Source of the DNA: Oceanicola sp. 502str15
GTDB taxonomy: Bacteria; Pseudomonadota; Alphaproteobacteria; Rhodobacterales; Rhodobacteraceae
Direction of reading: 5' to 3'
NCBI RefSeq assembly: GCF_024105635.1
Contig: NZ_WYDQ01000001.1
Span: forward strand, 620,001 to 684,000
Length of the DNA: 64,000 bases
Of the stretch, positions 8,147 through 16,033 are shown one piece after another (the stretch's first letter is position 1; each line of letters begins with the position of its first letter). The position numbers were made by a program, and so were the translations under genes. The notes under the pieces were generated by a model. That model was given only the letters and a program-made list of their open reading frames with translations. It was not told where the DNA came from and searched no databases.

Positions 8147-8560
8147 ATGTTCTGGACGTTGATCGCCTTTGGGGCCGTGTTGATGGTGCTGGGCCTCGCG
8201 GTGCGGCTCTGGCCAATCCCGGCCGAGCGGCTCGCGGCGCGGCCCGGGCCGGAGGGGCCGGGGTGGCACGCGATGGAGGGCGGGGTGAAGCTGGTGCTGC
8301 CCAACGCGCCCGAAGACGCCGAAGCGCGGCTGAAGAAGGTGGCGCTGGACGATCTGCGCACCGTCTCGCCCGCGCCCGGAACCTATGTGACGCGCTCTGC
8401 GATCTGGCAATTTCCGGATGTGACCCGGGTTTGGCGTGACGGTGCGGGCGCGCTGCACATCCATGCCCATCTGGTGATCGGCAAGGGCGATCTTGGCGTC
8501 AACCGGAAGAGGCTGGAGCGGTGGATTGCGGAAGCTGGCCTGGACGCAGGGAAGAGCTGA
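8147..8560 (+). CDS. DUF1499 family membrane-anchored protein
   Basis: This 137-residue protein starts with a membrane segment (FWTLIAFGAVLMVLGLAVRLWPI) followed by a DUF1499-type domain that contains WHAMEGGVKLVLP, YVTRSAIWQFPDVTRVW and a C-terminal LGVNRKRLERWI. The function of DUF1499 is unknown. I prefer the ATG at 8147 over the in-frame GTG at 8138 because AGGGG at 8132-8136 is well spaced for the former. The end of the gene overlaps the convergent small secreted-protein gene by 62 bases. Confidence 0.8.
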   Translation: MFWTLIAFGAVLMVLGLAVRLWPIPAERLAARPGPEGPGWHAMEGGVKLVLPNAPEDAEARLKKVALDDLRTVSPAPGTYVTRSAIWQFPDVTRVWRDGAGALHIHAHLVIGKGDLGVNRKRLERWIAEAGLDAGKS

Positions 8561-8780
8561 GGCAATTGGGCGAGATCTCGCGCCACATCGGCACGTTCAG
8601 CGACATCTGGCACTGCGCGGTAAAGCTGCGCCCGCCGACGGTGAGGCAGATGTTCTGGCCCAGTTCGACGCGGCTTCCGGTGCTGTCGGTGCAATAGCAA
8701 TCAATCGTCTTTCCGCCCATGGTGCCATCGGCCACGGCGGGGGTGGCCAGCAGCGCGAGCATGGCGAGAAGGCGTTTCAT
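8499..8780 (-). CDS. Small secreted Cys-containing protein of unknown function
   Basis: This 93-residue protein has a signal peptide (MKRLLAMLALLATPAVA) and a short mature part with five cysteines, starting GTMGGKTIDCYCTDSTGSRVELG and continuing through CLTVGGRSFTAQCQMSLNVP. The pattern suggests a disulfide-stabilised periplasmic protein. I do not know its function. Its last 20 residues overlap the 3' end of the DUF1499 gene on the opposite strand, and these residues look less constrained. The start is the ATG at 8780, with GCGGGG just upstream. Confidence 0.65.
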   Translation of the reverse strand: MKRLLAMLALLATPAVADGTMGGKTIDCYCTDSTGSRVELGQNICLTVGGRSFTAQCQMSLNVPMWREISPNCLSSSLRPGQLPQSTAPASSG

Positions 8781-8840
8781 CCCCGCAGGGTAGCACGGGG
8801 GCGCTCTTGACCAAAGCGCGTTGATGGGGGAGAGGGTGCC

Positions 8841-9896
8841 ATGGTTTCGGAACAGCGATTGGAAGAGATAACCGCCCGGTTCGAGTTTCTCGAAGCGCGG
8901 ATGAATGCGGGCGTGAGCGGCGAGGAGATTGCGCAGCTTGGCCGCGAATATGCCGAGCTGAGGCCGGTGGTGGAGCAGATCGGGGCCTGGCGGCAGGTGC
9001 GCGGCGATATTGCCGAGGCCGAGGCCATGTTGGACGACCCGGAGATGGCGGAACTGGCGCAGGAGGAGCTTCCGGGCCTGCGCGCGCGGCTCCCCGAGAT
9101 CGAGGGCGCGTTGCAGCTAGCGCTGCTGCCGAAGGATGCCGCCGATGCGCGCCCTGCAATTCTGGAGATACGGCCCGGGACCGGGGGCGAGGAGGCCTCG
9201 CTTTTTGCCGGGGATCTGCTGCGGATGTACCAGCGCTATGCTGAGGCGCAGGGCTGGGGCTTTGAGGTGCTGGAGCTGGCCGAGACCGAGCTGGGCGGGG
9301 TGAAGGAAGCCACGGCCCATGTGAAGGGCGAGGGGGTCTTTGCCCGGATGAAGTTCGAGAGCGGGGTGCATCGGGTGCAGCGCGTGCCCGAGACCGAGAG
9401 CGGCGGGCGGATTCACACAAGCGCGGCGACGGTGGCGGTGCTGCCGGAGGCGGAGGCGGTGGATATCGACATTCCGGCCGGGGATATCCGGATCGACACG
9501 ATGCGGGCCAGCGGTGCGGGCGGGCAGCATGTGAACACCACCGATTCGGCGGTGCGGATCACCCATCTGCCGACCGGCGTGGTGGTTGTGAGCAGCGAGA
9601 AGAGCCAGCATCGCAACCGCGAGATCGCCATGCAGGTGCTGCGCACGCGGCTCTATGACCTCGAGCGTCAACGGGTGGACAGCGAGCGCAGCGCCGAGCG
9701 CAAGAGCCAGGTCGGCTCTGGCGACCGGAGCGAGCGGATCCGAACCTACAATTTTCCGCAGGGGCGGGTGACGGACCATCGGATCAACCTGACGCTCTAT
9801 GCGATCGACCGGGTGATGCAGGGCGAGCTGGGCGAGATCGTGGAGGCGCTGGTGGCCGACGACCAGGCGCGCAAGCTGGCGGAGCTTGGCGGGTGA
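8841..9896 (+). CDS. prfA: Peptide chain release factor 1
   Basis: This 351-residue protein is RF1, which recognises UAA and UAG in the ribosomal A site and triggers peptide release. The peptidyl-transferase loop GGQ is at residues 227-229, and the codon-reading PxT tripeptide appears as PET at 183-185 within [15 protein letters not shown]. The N-terminal domain and the C-terminal [23 protein letters not shown] complete the class I release-factor pattern. The length is normal. The ATG at 8841 follows GAGAGG. The stop codon overlaps the start of prmC, which modifies this same protein, so the pair is translationally coupled. Confidence 0.98.
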   Translation: MVSEQRLEEITARFEFLEARMNAGVSGEEIAQLGREYAELRPVVEQIGAWRQVRGDIAEAEAMLDDPEMAELAQEELPGLRARLPEIEGALQLALLPKDAADARPAILEIRPGTGGEEASLFAGDLLRMYQRYAEAQGWGFEVLELAETELGGVKEATAHVKGEGVFARMKFESGVHRVQRVPETESGGRIHTSAATVAVLPEAEAVDIDIPAGDIRIDTMRASGAGGQHVNTTDSAVRITHLPTGVVVVSSEKSQHRNREIAMQVLRTRLYDLERQRVDSERSAERKSQVGSGDRSERIRTYNFPQGRVTDHRINLTLYAIDRVMQGELGEIVEALVADDQARKLAELGG

Positions 9897-10720
9897 GCAC
9901 GGTGGAGGCGGGGCTGGCCGCCCTGACCGCGGTGCTGGCCGAGGGGGGCGTGGAGGGCGCGGGCCGGGAGGCGGCGATGCTTCTGGCCCATGTGCTCGAC
10001 CTGCCACGCGACCGGCTGGCGCTGAGCCGCGGCGAGGTGCTGGACGACGGGGCCCTGGCGCAGGCGATGGCGCTGGCGGCGCGGCGGGCGGCGGGGGAGC
10101 CGATGAGTCATTTGCGGGGCTGGCGGGAGTTCTGGGGGCGGCGCTTTGCGGTGGATGCGCGGGTGCTCGACCCGCGGCCCGAGACCGAGGTTCTGATTGC
10201 CGCGGCGCTGGAGGAGCCCTTTGCCGACGTGCTCGATCTTGGATCAGGGTCGGGCTGTATCCTTCTGACATTGCTGGCAGAGCGCGAGGCGGCGCGGGGC
10301 GTGGGCACCGATGTTTCGGGCGCTGCGCTGGAGGTGGCGCGGGCCAATGCCGCGGCGCTGGGGCTGGTCGGGCGGGCCGGGTTCATCGAGACGGACTGGT
10401 GGGCCGGGCTGCGCGGGCGGTTCGACCTGATCGTGTCGAACCCGCCCTATATTGCGCTGGCGGAGATGGAGGGGTTGCAGCGCGAGCTGTCTCACGAGCC
10501 GCGCATGGCGCTGACCGATGAGGGCGACGGGCTGAGTGCCTATCGCGCCATTGCCGCCGGTCTGGGCGACCGGCTGGCGCCGGGCGGGCGGGTGCTGGTG
10601 GAGATCGGCCCGAGCCAGAGCGCGGCGGTCTCGGCCCTCTTCGCGGCGGCCGGGCTGGGCGAGATCCGGGTGCTGCCCGACCTCGACGGGCGCGATCGGG
10701 TGGTGGCGGCGCGGGGCTGA
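9893..10720 (+). CDS. prmC: Release factor glutamine N5-methyltransferase
   Basis: This 275-residue SAM-dependent enzyme methylates the glutamine of the GGQ motif in release factors 1 and 2. The SAM-binding glycine motif DLGSGSGC is at 115-122 and the catalytic NPPY at 183-186. The N-terminal helical domain (residues 1-80), which holds the release factor, ends in the usual [17 protein letters not shown]. Translation starts at a GTG that overlaps the prfA stop (GTGA), giving tight coupling with its substrate gene. Confidence 0.96.
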   Translation: MSTVEAGLAALTAVLAEGGVEGAGREAAMLLAHVLDLPRDRLALSRGEVLDDGALAQAMALAARRAAGEPMSHLRGWREFWGRRFAVDARVLDPRPETEVLIAAALEEPFADVLDLGSGSGCILLTLLAEREAARGVGTDVSGAALEVARANAAALGLVGRAGFIETDWWAGLRGRFDLIVSNPPYIALAEMEGLQRELSHEPRMALTDEGDGLSAYRAIAAGLGDRLAPGGRVLVEIGPSQSAAVSALFAAAGLGEIRVLPDLDGRDRVVAARG

Positions 10721-10791
10721 GGGGCGCGGGCGAAACCGGCGGGATGGGGCCGAAACCGGCGCTTATGTGCCGCATTCACGCGATTTTTCAC

Positions 10792-10819
10792 TTGTCACGG
10801 GCCGAAAGGCACATATAAC
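10792..10819 (+). promoter_or_regulatory. Probable sigma70-type promoter and structured leader for the DUF4167 gene
   Basis: TTGTCA at 10792-10797 and TATAAC at 10814-10819 are separated by 16 bases. Transcription would begin near 10826, giving a leader of about 120 bases. The leader contains a hairpin (GAGGCGCGGTGC pairing with GCACCGCCTC, with a small bulge) at about 10829-10856. Promoter assignment rests on motif match and position only. Confidence 0.5.
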
Positions 10820-10946
10820 AAGAGTGCAGAGGCGCGGTGCTTGGGCGCACCGCCTCGCGCTGTCATCCAATCGCCGACCAGAATTTTCAAGACCGCAAGC
10901 CGCGGCCGGGTCAGGCAAAAACCGCAACAAGGCGGACCGTTAATAC

Positions 10947-11588
10947 ATGAGATCTTCCAAGTCACGTTCGCGTTCCAAGGGGAACCGCTCGCGCTCGATG
11001 GGCAATATCGTAAACCGGGTTTTCGACAGCTCGGGGCCCGAGGGCAAGGTGCGCGGCACCCCGCAACAGATCATTGACAAGTACCAGCAGCTGTTTCGCG
11101 ATGCGCAACTCGGCAATGACCGGGTGGCCGCGGAGAACTTCCAGCAGCACGCCGAGCATTACATCCGTATGCTGGGCGAGGCGATGCGTGAGCAGCAGGA
11201 ACGCCAGCAGCAGAACAACAACCAGAACAACAACAACGCGCAGCAGGGGGGTGGCAACGGCCAGGACCGCCAGCAGGGCGAAGAGGGTGGCAACGGCCAG
11301 GGTGGACACCAGGGCGGTGGCAACCAGGGTGGCGGAAATCAGGGTGGCAACCAGGGTGGTGGACACCAGGGCGGCAACCAGGGTGGCGGCAACCAGGGCG
11401 GCGGGGCCGGCTCTGACGTGATGGACGTGATGGAGGCCGAGAGCGGCGACAGCGGGCTGGTGGAGACGCCGGAGAGCAAGCCGCAGAAGCCGCGCCGCAA
11501 GCGCACCCGCAAGCCCGCCGATACCGGTGGTGGCGATGCGGGGGGCGAGGGCGCAGGTCCTGCACCGGAGACCAAGGCCGCCGAGTAG
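10947..11588 (+). CDS. DUF4167 family protein with Gly-Gly-Asn-Gln repeats
   Basis: This 213-residue protein has a basic N-terminus (MRSSKSRSRSKGNRSRSMGN), a conserved DUF4167 helical domain (about residues 20-88: NRVFDSSGPEGKVRGTPQQI and onward to AEHYIRMLGEAMREQQERQ), an Asn/Gln-rich linker, about ten GGNQGG/GGHQGG units, and a basic Lys/Arg/Pro tail (PQKPRRKRTRKPAD). The composition resembles RNA-binding, possibly phase-separating proteins, but that is inference; the family has no proven function that I know of. Its place after prfA-prmC is a usual alphaproteobacterial arrangement. It has its own promoter and terminator here. Confidence 0.88.
   Translation: MRSSKSRSRSKGNRSRSMGNIVNRVFDSSGPEGKVRGTPQQIIDKYQQLFRDAQLGNDRVAAENFQQHAEHYIRMLGEAMREQQERQQQNNNQNNNNAQQGGGNGQDRQQGEEGGNGQGGHQGGGNQGGGNQGGNQGGGHQGGNQGGGNQGGGAGSDVMDVMEAESGDSGLVETPESKPQKPRRKRTRKPADTGGGDAGGEGAGPAPETKAAE
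11283..11409 (+). repeat. Coding tandem repeat (GGNQGG/GGHQGG units)
   Basis: Degenerate units of 12-18 bases of the form GG(t/c)GGCAACCAG(g) are repeated about ten times within the DUF4167 gene and keep the reading frame. Such arrays change copy number by slippage, so length variation between strains is expected. Confidence 0.85.
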
Positions 11589-11614
11589 GGGCCTGCCTTT
11601 TCAGAGTTTGTGAG

Positions 11615-11638
11615 ACGCGTCCCTTTGGGGCGCGTTTT
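11615..11638 (+). terminator. Rho-independent terminator of the DUF4167 gene
   Basis: ACGCGTCCC (11615-11623) pairs with GGGGCGCGT (11627-11635) around a TTT loop, with one G-U pair, and runs into TTTT. It lies 27 bases past the stop codon. Confidence 0.85.
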
Positions 11639-11686
11639 GCGTTTTGGGGGGTGGGTTTTGGGTGGTGGCGCGTGGGGAGGGGCCGG

Positions 11687-11796
11687 GAGTGGGGGCGCTG
11701 CCCCAACGCCCCCGGAGATATTTGCGGCAAGAAAATGAGGTTTGGGGTGGGGGTGCGGCGCGGGCGTTAGGGTTAACGGGGGTTGGGGTTAATGCG
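11687..11796 (+). repeat. G-rich composite repeat, unit 1
   Basis: The unit contains, in order: the short hairpin GGGGCGCTGCCCC, the family B motif (GGAGATATTTGCGGCAAGAAAATG), a run of G-tracts, and GCGTTAGGGTTAAC followed by GGTTGGGGTTAATGCG. Two further copies lie at 12025 and 12210. This copy is the most diverged in the G-tract part. Confidence 0.85.
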
Positions 11797-12024
11797 GGGG
11801 TGGAGGGTTTGCGGGCAGAGTTAGGTTGGTGCGCGGGGGCGTGGTGGGGAGGTCATTGGGCTCTGGGTGTGGTGCTCCCGGTGTTGCTTGGAACATGAGG
11901 CGTGGGTGTGGGCGGAAGCGGGAGCATTCGGTGGGATGGGCGAATTGGGTGCTGTGTTGGGTGAAGGTTGTGGGCGCGGGGGGCGGCGGCTTGTTGCTGG
12001 TGGTGGCGCGTGGGGAGGGGGGTG

Positions 12025-12134
12025 GAGTGGGGCGCTGCCCCCACGCCCCCGGAGATATTCGCAGCAAGAGAATGGGGTTTTGGGTTGGGGTTGGGGCGCG
12101 GGCGTTAGGGTTAAGGGGGGTTAGGGTTAATGCG
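12025..12134 (+). repeat. G-rich composite repeat, unit 2, with G-quadruplex motif
   Basis: Same order of parts as unit 1. The stretch 12074-12096 reads as four G-runs (4, 3, 4, 4) separated by TTTT, TT and TT, which meets the usual intramolecular G-quadruplex rule. It ends with GCGTTAGGGTTAA and GGTTAGGGTTAATGCG. Confidence 0.85.
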
Positions 12135-12209
12135 TTTGGGGGGAGGGCTTTGGGGCCGTGGGAGGCAGCTGGTGGTGGTTTTGAGGGGAGGCGCCTAGGG
12201 CGGGGGTTG

Positions 12210-12319
12210 GAGTGGGGCGCTGCCCCCACGCCCCCGGAGATATTTGCAGCAAGAAAATGGGGTTTGGGGTTGGGGGTGCGGCGCGGGCGTTAAGGTTAAT
12301 GGGGGTTAGGGTTAATGCG
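12210..12319 (+). repeat. G-rich composite repeat, unit 3
   Basis: Third copy with the same parts: the GGGGCGCTGCCCC hairpin, GGAGATATTTGCAGCAAG plus AAAATGG, G-tracts, GCGTTAAGGTTAATGG and GGTTAGGGTTAATGCG. Units 2 and 3 are separated by only 75 bases that also share G-rich text. Confidence 0.85.
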
Positions 12320-12711
12320 CGGGAGGAGGGCTTCGGGGAGGGGGGAGGCTGCTGGTGGTGGTTTTGGGGGGAGGCGCGGGGGATCTGATTTTGTGCCTGT
12401 GGCGATGCTCGGAACAAGGATGCAGGGATGGACGGGGTTGGGGAGTGGGGGCGTTCGGGGGCCGGGCGGTTCTGGTGCCGCGTCGGTTGGGGGGGCGAGG
12501 GCGGCTTTTCAGGGCGGCTCGTGGGTGGTGGGGAGTGTTTGTGTGGGGGTGTTTTCGCCGTGGCCCCGAGAGAGATTGCTGCGGGAGAATGGGCTTGGGG
12601 TCGGGGCTGGTGAGGGCGTTGAGGGGGAGGCCGGCGGAGGGGCTTGGAGGTTCGCCTGGGCTGGCGCGTGGCGCGGGCCAGTGGGCAGGTTTGCGGAGGC
12701 GTGGGGCGGGG

Positions 12712-13548
12712 TCAGCTCAGGGCGCGGGCGAGGGCGGCGAAGCCTTTTATGGGGACGGTTTCGGCGCGGTCGGTGGGCTTGATGCCGGCCTCTTCGAGCT
12801 TGGCCTCGATCTCGGGGTGCATGCCTTTCAGCGCGGCGCGGAGCATCTTGCGGCGCTGGTTGAAGGCCTTGGCCACGACCCGCTCCATCATCACCGGATC
12901 GGCGGGGAAGGCGGGCTCGGGGCGGGGGCGCAGGTGGACCACGGCGGAGGAGACCTTGGGGGGCGGGGTGAAGGCCTCGGGCGGGAGCGTCAGGGCGATG
13001 CGGGCCTCGGCCTTCCATTGCGCCAGCACGGCGAGGCGGCCGTAGGCCTTGCCGCCGGGCTGGGCCACGATGCGCTCGGCCACCTCGCGCTGGAACATCA
13101 GGGTGAGGCTCTGCCAGTAGGGCGGCCACGCCGCGGGAGTGAGCCAGCGGATCAGCAGCTCGGTGCCGACGTTGTAGGGCAGGTTGGCCACGACATGGAT
13201 GGGGGTGGAGAGGTGGGCGCGGGCGTCGATCTCGAGCGCGTCGCCTTCGATCACCTCGAGCCGACCGGGGTAGGCGGCGGAGATCTCGGCGAGGGCAGGC
13301 AGGCAGCGGCTGTCTTTCTCGATCGCCAGCACGCGGCGGGCGCCGGAGGCCAGCAGCCCGCGGGTGAGGCCGCCGGGGCCGGGGCCGACCTCGAGCACAT
13401 CGGCGCCGGTGAGGTCGCCGGGCACGCGGGCGATGCGGGCGGTGAGGTTGAGATCGAGCAGGAAGTTCTGGCCGAGCGACTTCTTGGCCGCCAGCCCGTG
13501 GGTGGCGATCACCTCGCGCAGCGGGGGGAGGCTGTCAATCGGGGGCAT
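12712..13548 (-). CDS. rsmA: 16S rRNA adenine(1518/1519)-N6-dimethyltransferase
   Basis: This 278-residue enzyme dimethylates two adjacent adenines in the 3'-terminal hairpin of 16S rRNA late in small-subunit assembly. SAM-binding motifs are LGQNFLLD near residue 25, [16 protein letters not shown] near 50 and the catalytic NLPYNV near 119; the C-terminal helical domain ends [14 protein letters not shown]...DRAETV. The start chosen is the ATG at 13548, which overlaps the last 14 bases of pdxA, consistent with coupled translation as the last gene of the lpt-surA-pdxA-rsmA transcript. Confidence 0.97.
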   Translation of the reverse strand: MPPIDSLPPLREVIATHGLAAKKSLGQNFLLDLNLTARIARVPGDLTGADVLEVGPGPGGLTRGLLASGARRVLAIEKDSRCLPALAEISAAYPGRLEVIEGDALEIDARAHLSTPIHVVANLPYNVGTELLIRWLTPAAWPPYWQSLTLMFQREVAERIVAQPGGKAYGRLAVLAQWKAEARIALTLPPEAFTPPPKVSSAVVHLRPRPEPAFPADPVMMERVVAKAFNQRRKMLRAALKGMHPEIEAKLEEAGIKPTDRAETVPIKGFAALARALS

Positions 13549-14575
13549 GGAGACCTCTGGCGCGGGCCATGGAGGCGGCCATTTCGAGCGCCGCGCAGAG
13601 CGAGGCGGGGGTGGCGATGCCCTTGCCCGCGATGTCGTAGGCGGTGCCGTGGTCGGGCGAGGTGCGGATGAAGGGCAGGCCAAGGGTGACGTTGACGGCG
13701 CTGTCGAAGGCGAGCGTCTTGGCCGGTATCAGGGCCTGGTCGTGATACATGCAGAGCGCCACGTCGTAGCGGGCGCGGGCGGCGGGGTGGAACATGGTGT
13801 CGGCGGGGAGCGGGCCGGCGAGGGCGAGGCCTTCGGCGCGCAGGTCGTCGAGGGTGTGCTCGATCCAGTCGAGCTCTTCGGTGCCGATCTTGCCGCCTTC
13901 GCCCGCGTGGGGGTTGAGCCCGGCGATGGCGAGGCGCGGGGCGGGCAGGCCGAAGTCGCTGCGCAGGGCAGCGGCGGTGATGCGGATGGTGTCGGTGAGC
14001 AGGCCGGGGGAGAGGGCCTCGGGCACCTCGGAGAGCGGGATGTGGATGGTGACGGGCACGCAGCGCAGCTTGTCGGAGGCCAGCATCATCACCGCGCGGT
14101 GGGTGCCGCCTGCGAGGTGGGCCAGAAACTCGGTATGGCCGGGGAAGGCGAAGCCCGCGCCCTCGATCAGCGCCAGCTTGGAGATCGGGCAGGTGGTGAG
14201 GGCGGCGGCGTGGCCCTGCTGCACCTCCTGCACGGCGCGCTCGATGGCGGCGATGACGGCGGGGGCATCGGCGGGGTCGGGGGCGCCGGGGCGGCTGGCG
14301 CCGGGGAAGTCGATTTCGATCAGGGGCAGGGCCTCGGCGGCCACCTCGGCGGCTTCGGCGGTGTTGGCGACGGGCTGCACCGGCAGGCCGGGGGGCAGCT
14401 GGTGGCGGGCGCCGATATAGGCGAAGGGCCGCGCCCCGCGCAGGCGCCGCCAGGCCTTAGCCGCGATTTCGGGGCCGATGCCGGCCGGGTCGCCGCAGGA
14501 GAGGGCTATGGGGCGCGGTGTGCCCCGGTCCGAGGCGGGATCTGCGCCCACCTCAGGGGTAGAGGATGATGGCAT
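13535..14575 (-). CDS. pdxA: 4-hydroxythreonine-4-phosphate dehydrogenase
   Basis: This 346-residue enzyme oxidises 4-phosphohydroxy-L-threonine in the DXP-dependent route to pyridoxal phosphate. Family landmarks are [11 protein letters not shown] near residue 27, TCPISKLAL near 128, [13 protein letters not shown] near 141, [13 protein letters not shown] near 213 and [15 protein letters not shown] near 280, which include the metal-binding histidines and the Asp/His pair. It overlaps surA upstream by 23 bases and rsmA downstream by 14 bases, so it lies within one operon. Confidence 0.97.
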   Translation of the reverse strand: MPSSSTPEVGADPASDRGTPRPIALSCGDPAGIGPEIAAKAWRRLRGARPFAYIGARHQLPPGLPVQPVANTAEAAEVAAEALPLIEIDFPGASRPGAPDPADAPAVIAAIERAVQEVQQGHAAALTTCPISKLALIEGAGFAFPGHTEFLAHLAGGTHRAVMMLASDKLRCVPVTIHIPLSEVPEALSPGLLTDTIRITAAALRSDFGLPAPRLAIAGLNPHAGEGGKIGTEELDWIEHTLDDLRAEGLALAGPLPADTMFHPAARARYDVALCMYHDQALIPAKTLAFDSAVNVTLGLPFIRTSPDHGTAYDIAGKGIATPASLCAALEMAASMARARGLHAPD

Positions 14576-15920
14576 TGGCCTTCAGCTCCGCGAGGTAGCC
14601 CTCGGCGTAGCCTGCGATGATCTGGTTCACGAGGCGTTCGCGCACCGCGGCGCGGCGCACTTCGGGCACCCCTTCGACGGCGGTTTCGGAGGCCTCGGGG
14701 GCCTCTGCGCCGGCGCGGGCTTCTGCGGCCTCCTGCGCGTTGGCGGTGGCGGCAGGGGCGGAACTGTCGTTGGAGTTGGGATCTGCGAGGGTGGCGGTGG
14801 TTCGGCCGCAGAGCATGAGGAAGACCAGCGCGTTGCCGGAGGTCAGGGCGGTGGAGCTTTCGCCGGCGTCGAGCTTGGCCAGCTCGAGTGCAATGTCGCC
14901 GGGCACATCGGCGGGGGCCTTGGTTTCACGTGTCAGGCGCTCGGGCGGGAGGCCCTTGGCGACGCCGTAGAGGTCGTTGCAGCTGTCGACGCGGGCGCGA
15001 ATCTTGGCGGCCTGGGCCAGCGTGTCCTCGGTGCGGCCGCCGGGGATGAGGAAGCGGGCGTATTCCAGCGCGATCGGCTCTTCGCCGGGATCGTCGGTGT
15101 CGATCAGGCGGCGGAGCTGGAAGATGGCGATGGCATTGGGGATCGGGAAGGCCTCGGTCACGCCGCCGGGGGGCAGGGTGAGGAAGGATTGCGCGATCGG
15201 TGCGGGCAAGTTGCCGAGCGGCACCGGCTCGGGCACGCGCCCGCCGCGGCCCCGCGAGGGCGAGGCGGAGTAGCGCCGGGCGGCGGAGGAGAACGCGGCT
15301 TCGGACATGGTGGTGCCGCCGAGTTCGGCGGCGATGCGCTGGGCCTGCGCGGCGGCGGCCGGGGTGTTGGCGGGCAGGATGATCTCGGCGAAGTCCACCT
15401 TCACGCCGCCGCCGCGGCGGGAGGTGGCGGAGATGGCGTGCTGGATGTCGTTCTCGTTGACCTGGGCCTGGGCCTGCGCGGAGAAGCGCTGGCCGACCAC
15501 TTCGCGCCAGAGCAGGCCGGCGGCGACGAAATCGCGGAAGCTCTCGCGCGCGACACCGGCCCCGGCGAGGGCCTGGAGGAACTCGTCACGGGTGAGCTCG
15601 GCGCGGCCTGCAAACTCGGTTTCGCCGGCTTGGATCTGCTCTTCGGTCAGCGACAGCCCGAGGTCTTCGGCGGCAAGGAAGCGCAGGCGGTCGTCGATCA
15701 GGGCGTCGAGGGCCTGGCTTTCGACATCGCCGGGGGTGCGAAACAGCTTCATCATCACGATCCGCTGCTGCACCTCGAAGTTGGTGACGGCCTTGCCGTT
15801 GATCGTGACCACCGGCTTGAACAGGTCGGCGGAGGAGACCTGGGCGCTGGCGGGCAGGCAGAGCAGCAGAAGGAGGGCCAACGCCGACCGCAGCAAATGG
15901 GGGAAACGCGATGTCATCAT
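14553..15920 (-). CDS. surA: Periplasmic chaperone / peptidyl-prolyl isomerase SurA
   Basis: This 455-residue protein should escort outer-membrane proteins through the periplasm. A signal peptide (ending LLCLPASAQ) is followed by the SurA N-domain (about residues 30-165, with VVTINGKAVTNFEV and ALDALIDDRL) and one recognisable parvulin domain (about 170-275, with FAEIILPA and SFLTLPPGGVTEAF). The second isomerase domain is weak, and an Ala/Glu-rich insert sits near 365-400. I used the ATG at 15920; an adjacent ATG at 15917 and a TTG at 15932 are in frame. Its position after lptD matches the classic lptD-surA-pdxA-rsmA order. Confidence 0.92.
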   Translation of the reverse strand: MMTSRFPHLLRSALALLLLLCLPASAQVSSADLFKPVVTINGKAVTNFEVQQRIVMMKLFRTPGDVESQALDALIDDRLRFLAAEDLGLSLTEEQIQAGETEFAGRAELTRDEFLQALAGAGVARESFRDFVAAGLLWREVVGQRFSAQAQAQVNENDIQHAISATSRRGGGVKVDFAEIILPANTPAAAAQAQRIAAELGGTTMSEAAFSSAARRYSASPSRGRGGRVPEPVPLGNLPAPIAQSFLTLPPGGVTEAFPIPNAIAIFQLRRLIDTDDPGEEPIALEYARFLIPGGRTEDTLAQAAKIRARVDSCNDLYGVAKGLPPERLTRETKAPADVPGDIALELAKLDAGESSTALTSGNALVFLMLCGRTTATLADPNSNDSSAPAATANAQEAAEARAGAEAPEASETAVEGVPEVRRAAVRERLVNQIIAGYAEGYLAELKANAIILYP

Positions 15921-16033
15921 GGGTGCCTGCAAGCTGTTCTCGTCATTGTTGGTGACTTATCGCAAAGGTGCGGAGGTTTGTCATCCCTAGAAGGCTCTGG
16001 ATAACGAGTCCGGGGGTGGCCGTGAAGGGCGGG

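Larger units (their letters stand above)
11639..12711. other. Gene-free G-rich block of about 1.07 kb
   Basis: I see no credible gene on either strand: the open frames are Gly/Arg- or Pro-rich artefacts of composition, without plausible starts. The plus strand is strongly G-biased, with many GGG to GGGGGG runs. Three 110-base repeats (11687, 12025 and 12210) make up the left two thirds. The remainder (12320-12711) holds degenerate pieces, including GAGAGAGATTGCTGCGGGAGAATGG near 12572, which resembles family B. The block separates the DUF4167 terminator from the 3' end of rsmA. Confidence 0.75.

Noticed and set aside
11283..11409. Possible CRISPR array or minisatellite
   Set aside because: Units are 12-18 bases, contiguous and in frame, without unique spacers. 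They encode GGNQGG repeats of the DUF4167 protein.
11687..12319. TTAGGGTTAA words as telomere-like repeats
   Set aside because: Only two per unit and six in all, imperfect, and internal to a chromosome next to housekeeping genes. Similarity to eukaryotic telomere repeats is coincidence of G/T-rich text.
11687..12319. TTAA pairs as CtrA binding sites
   Set aside because: CtrA sites need TTAA-N7-TTAA. Here the spacing between TTAA words is about 12 bases, so the motif does not fit.
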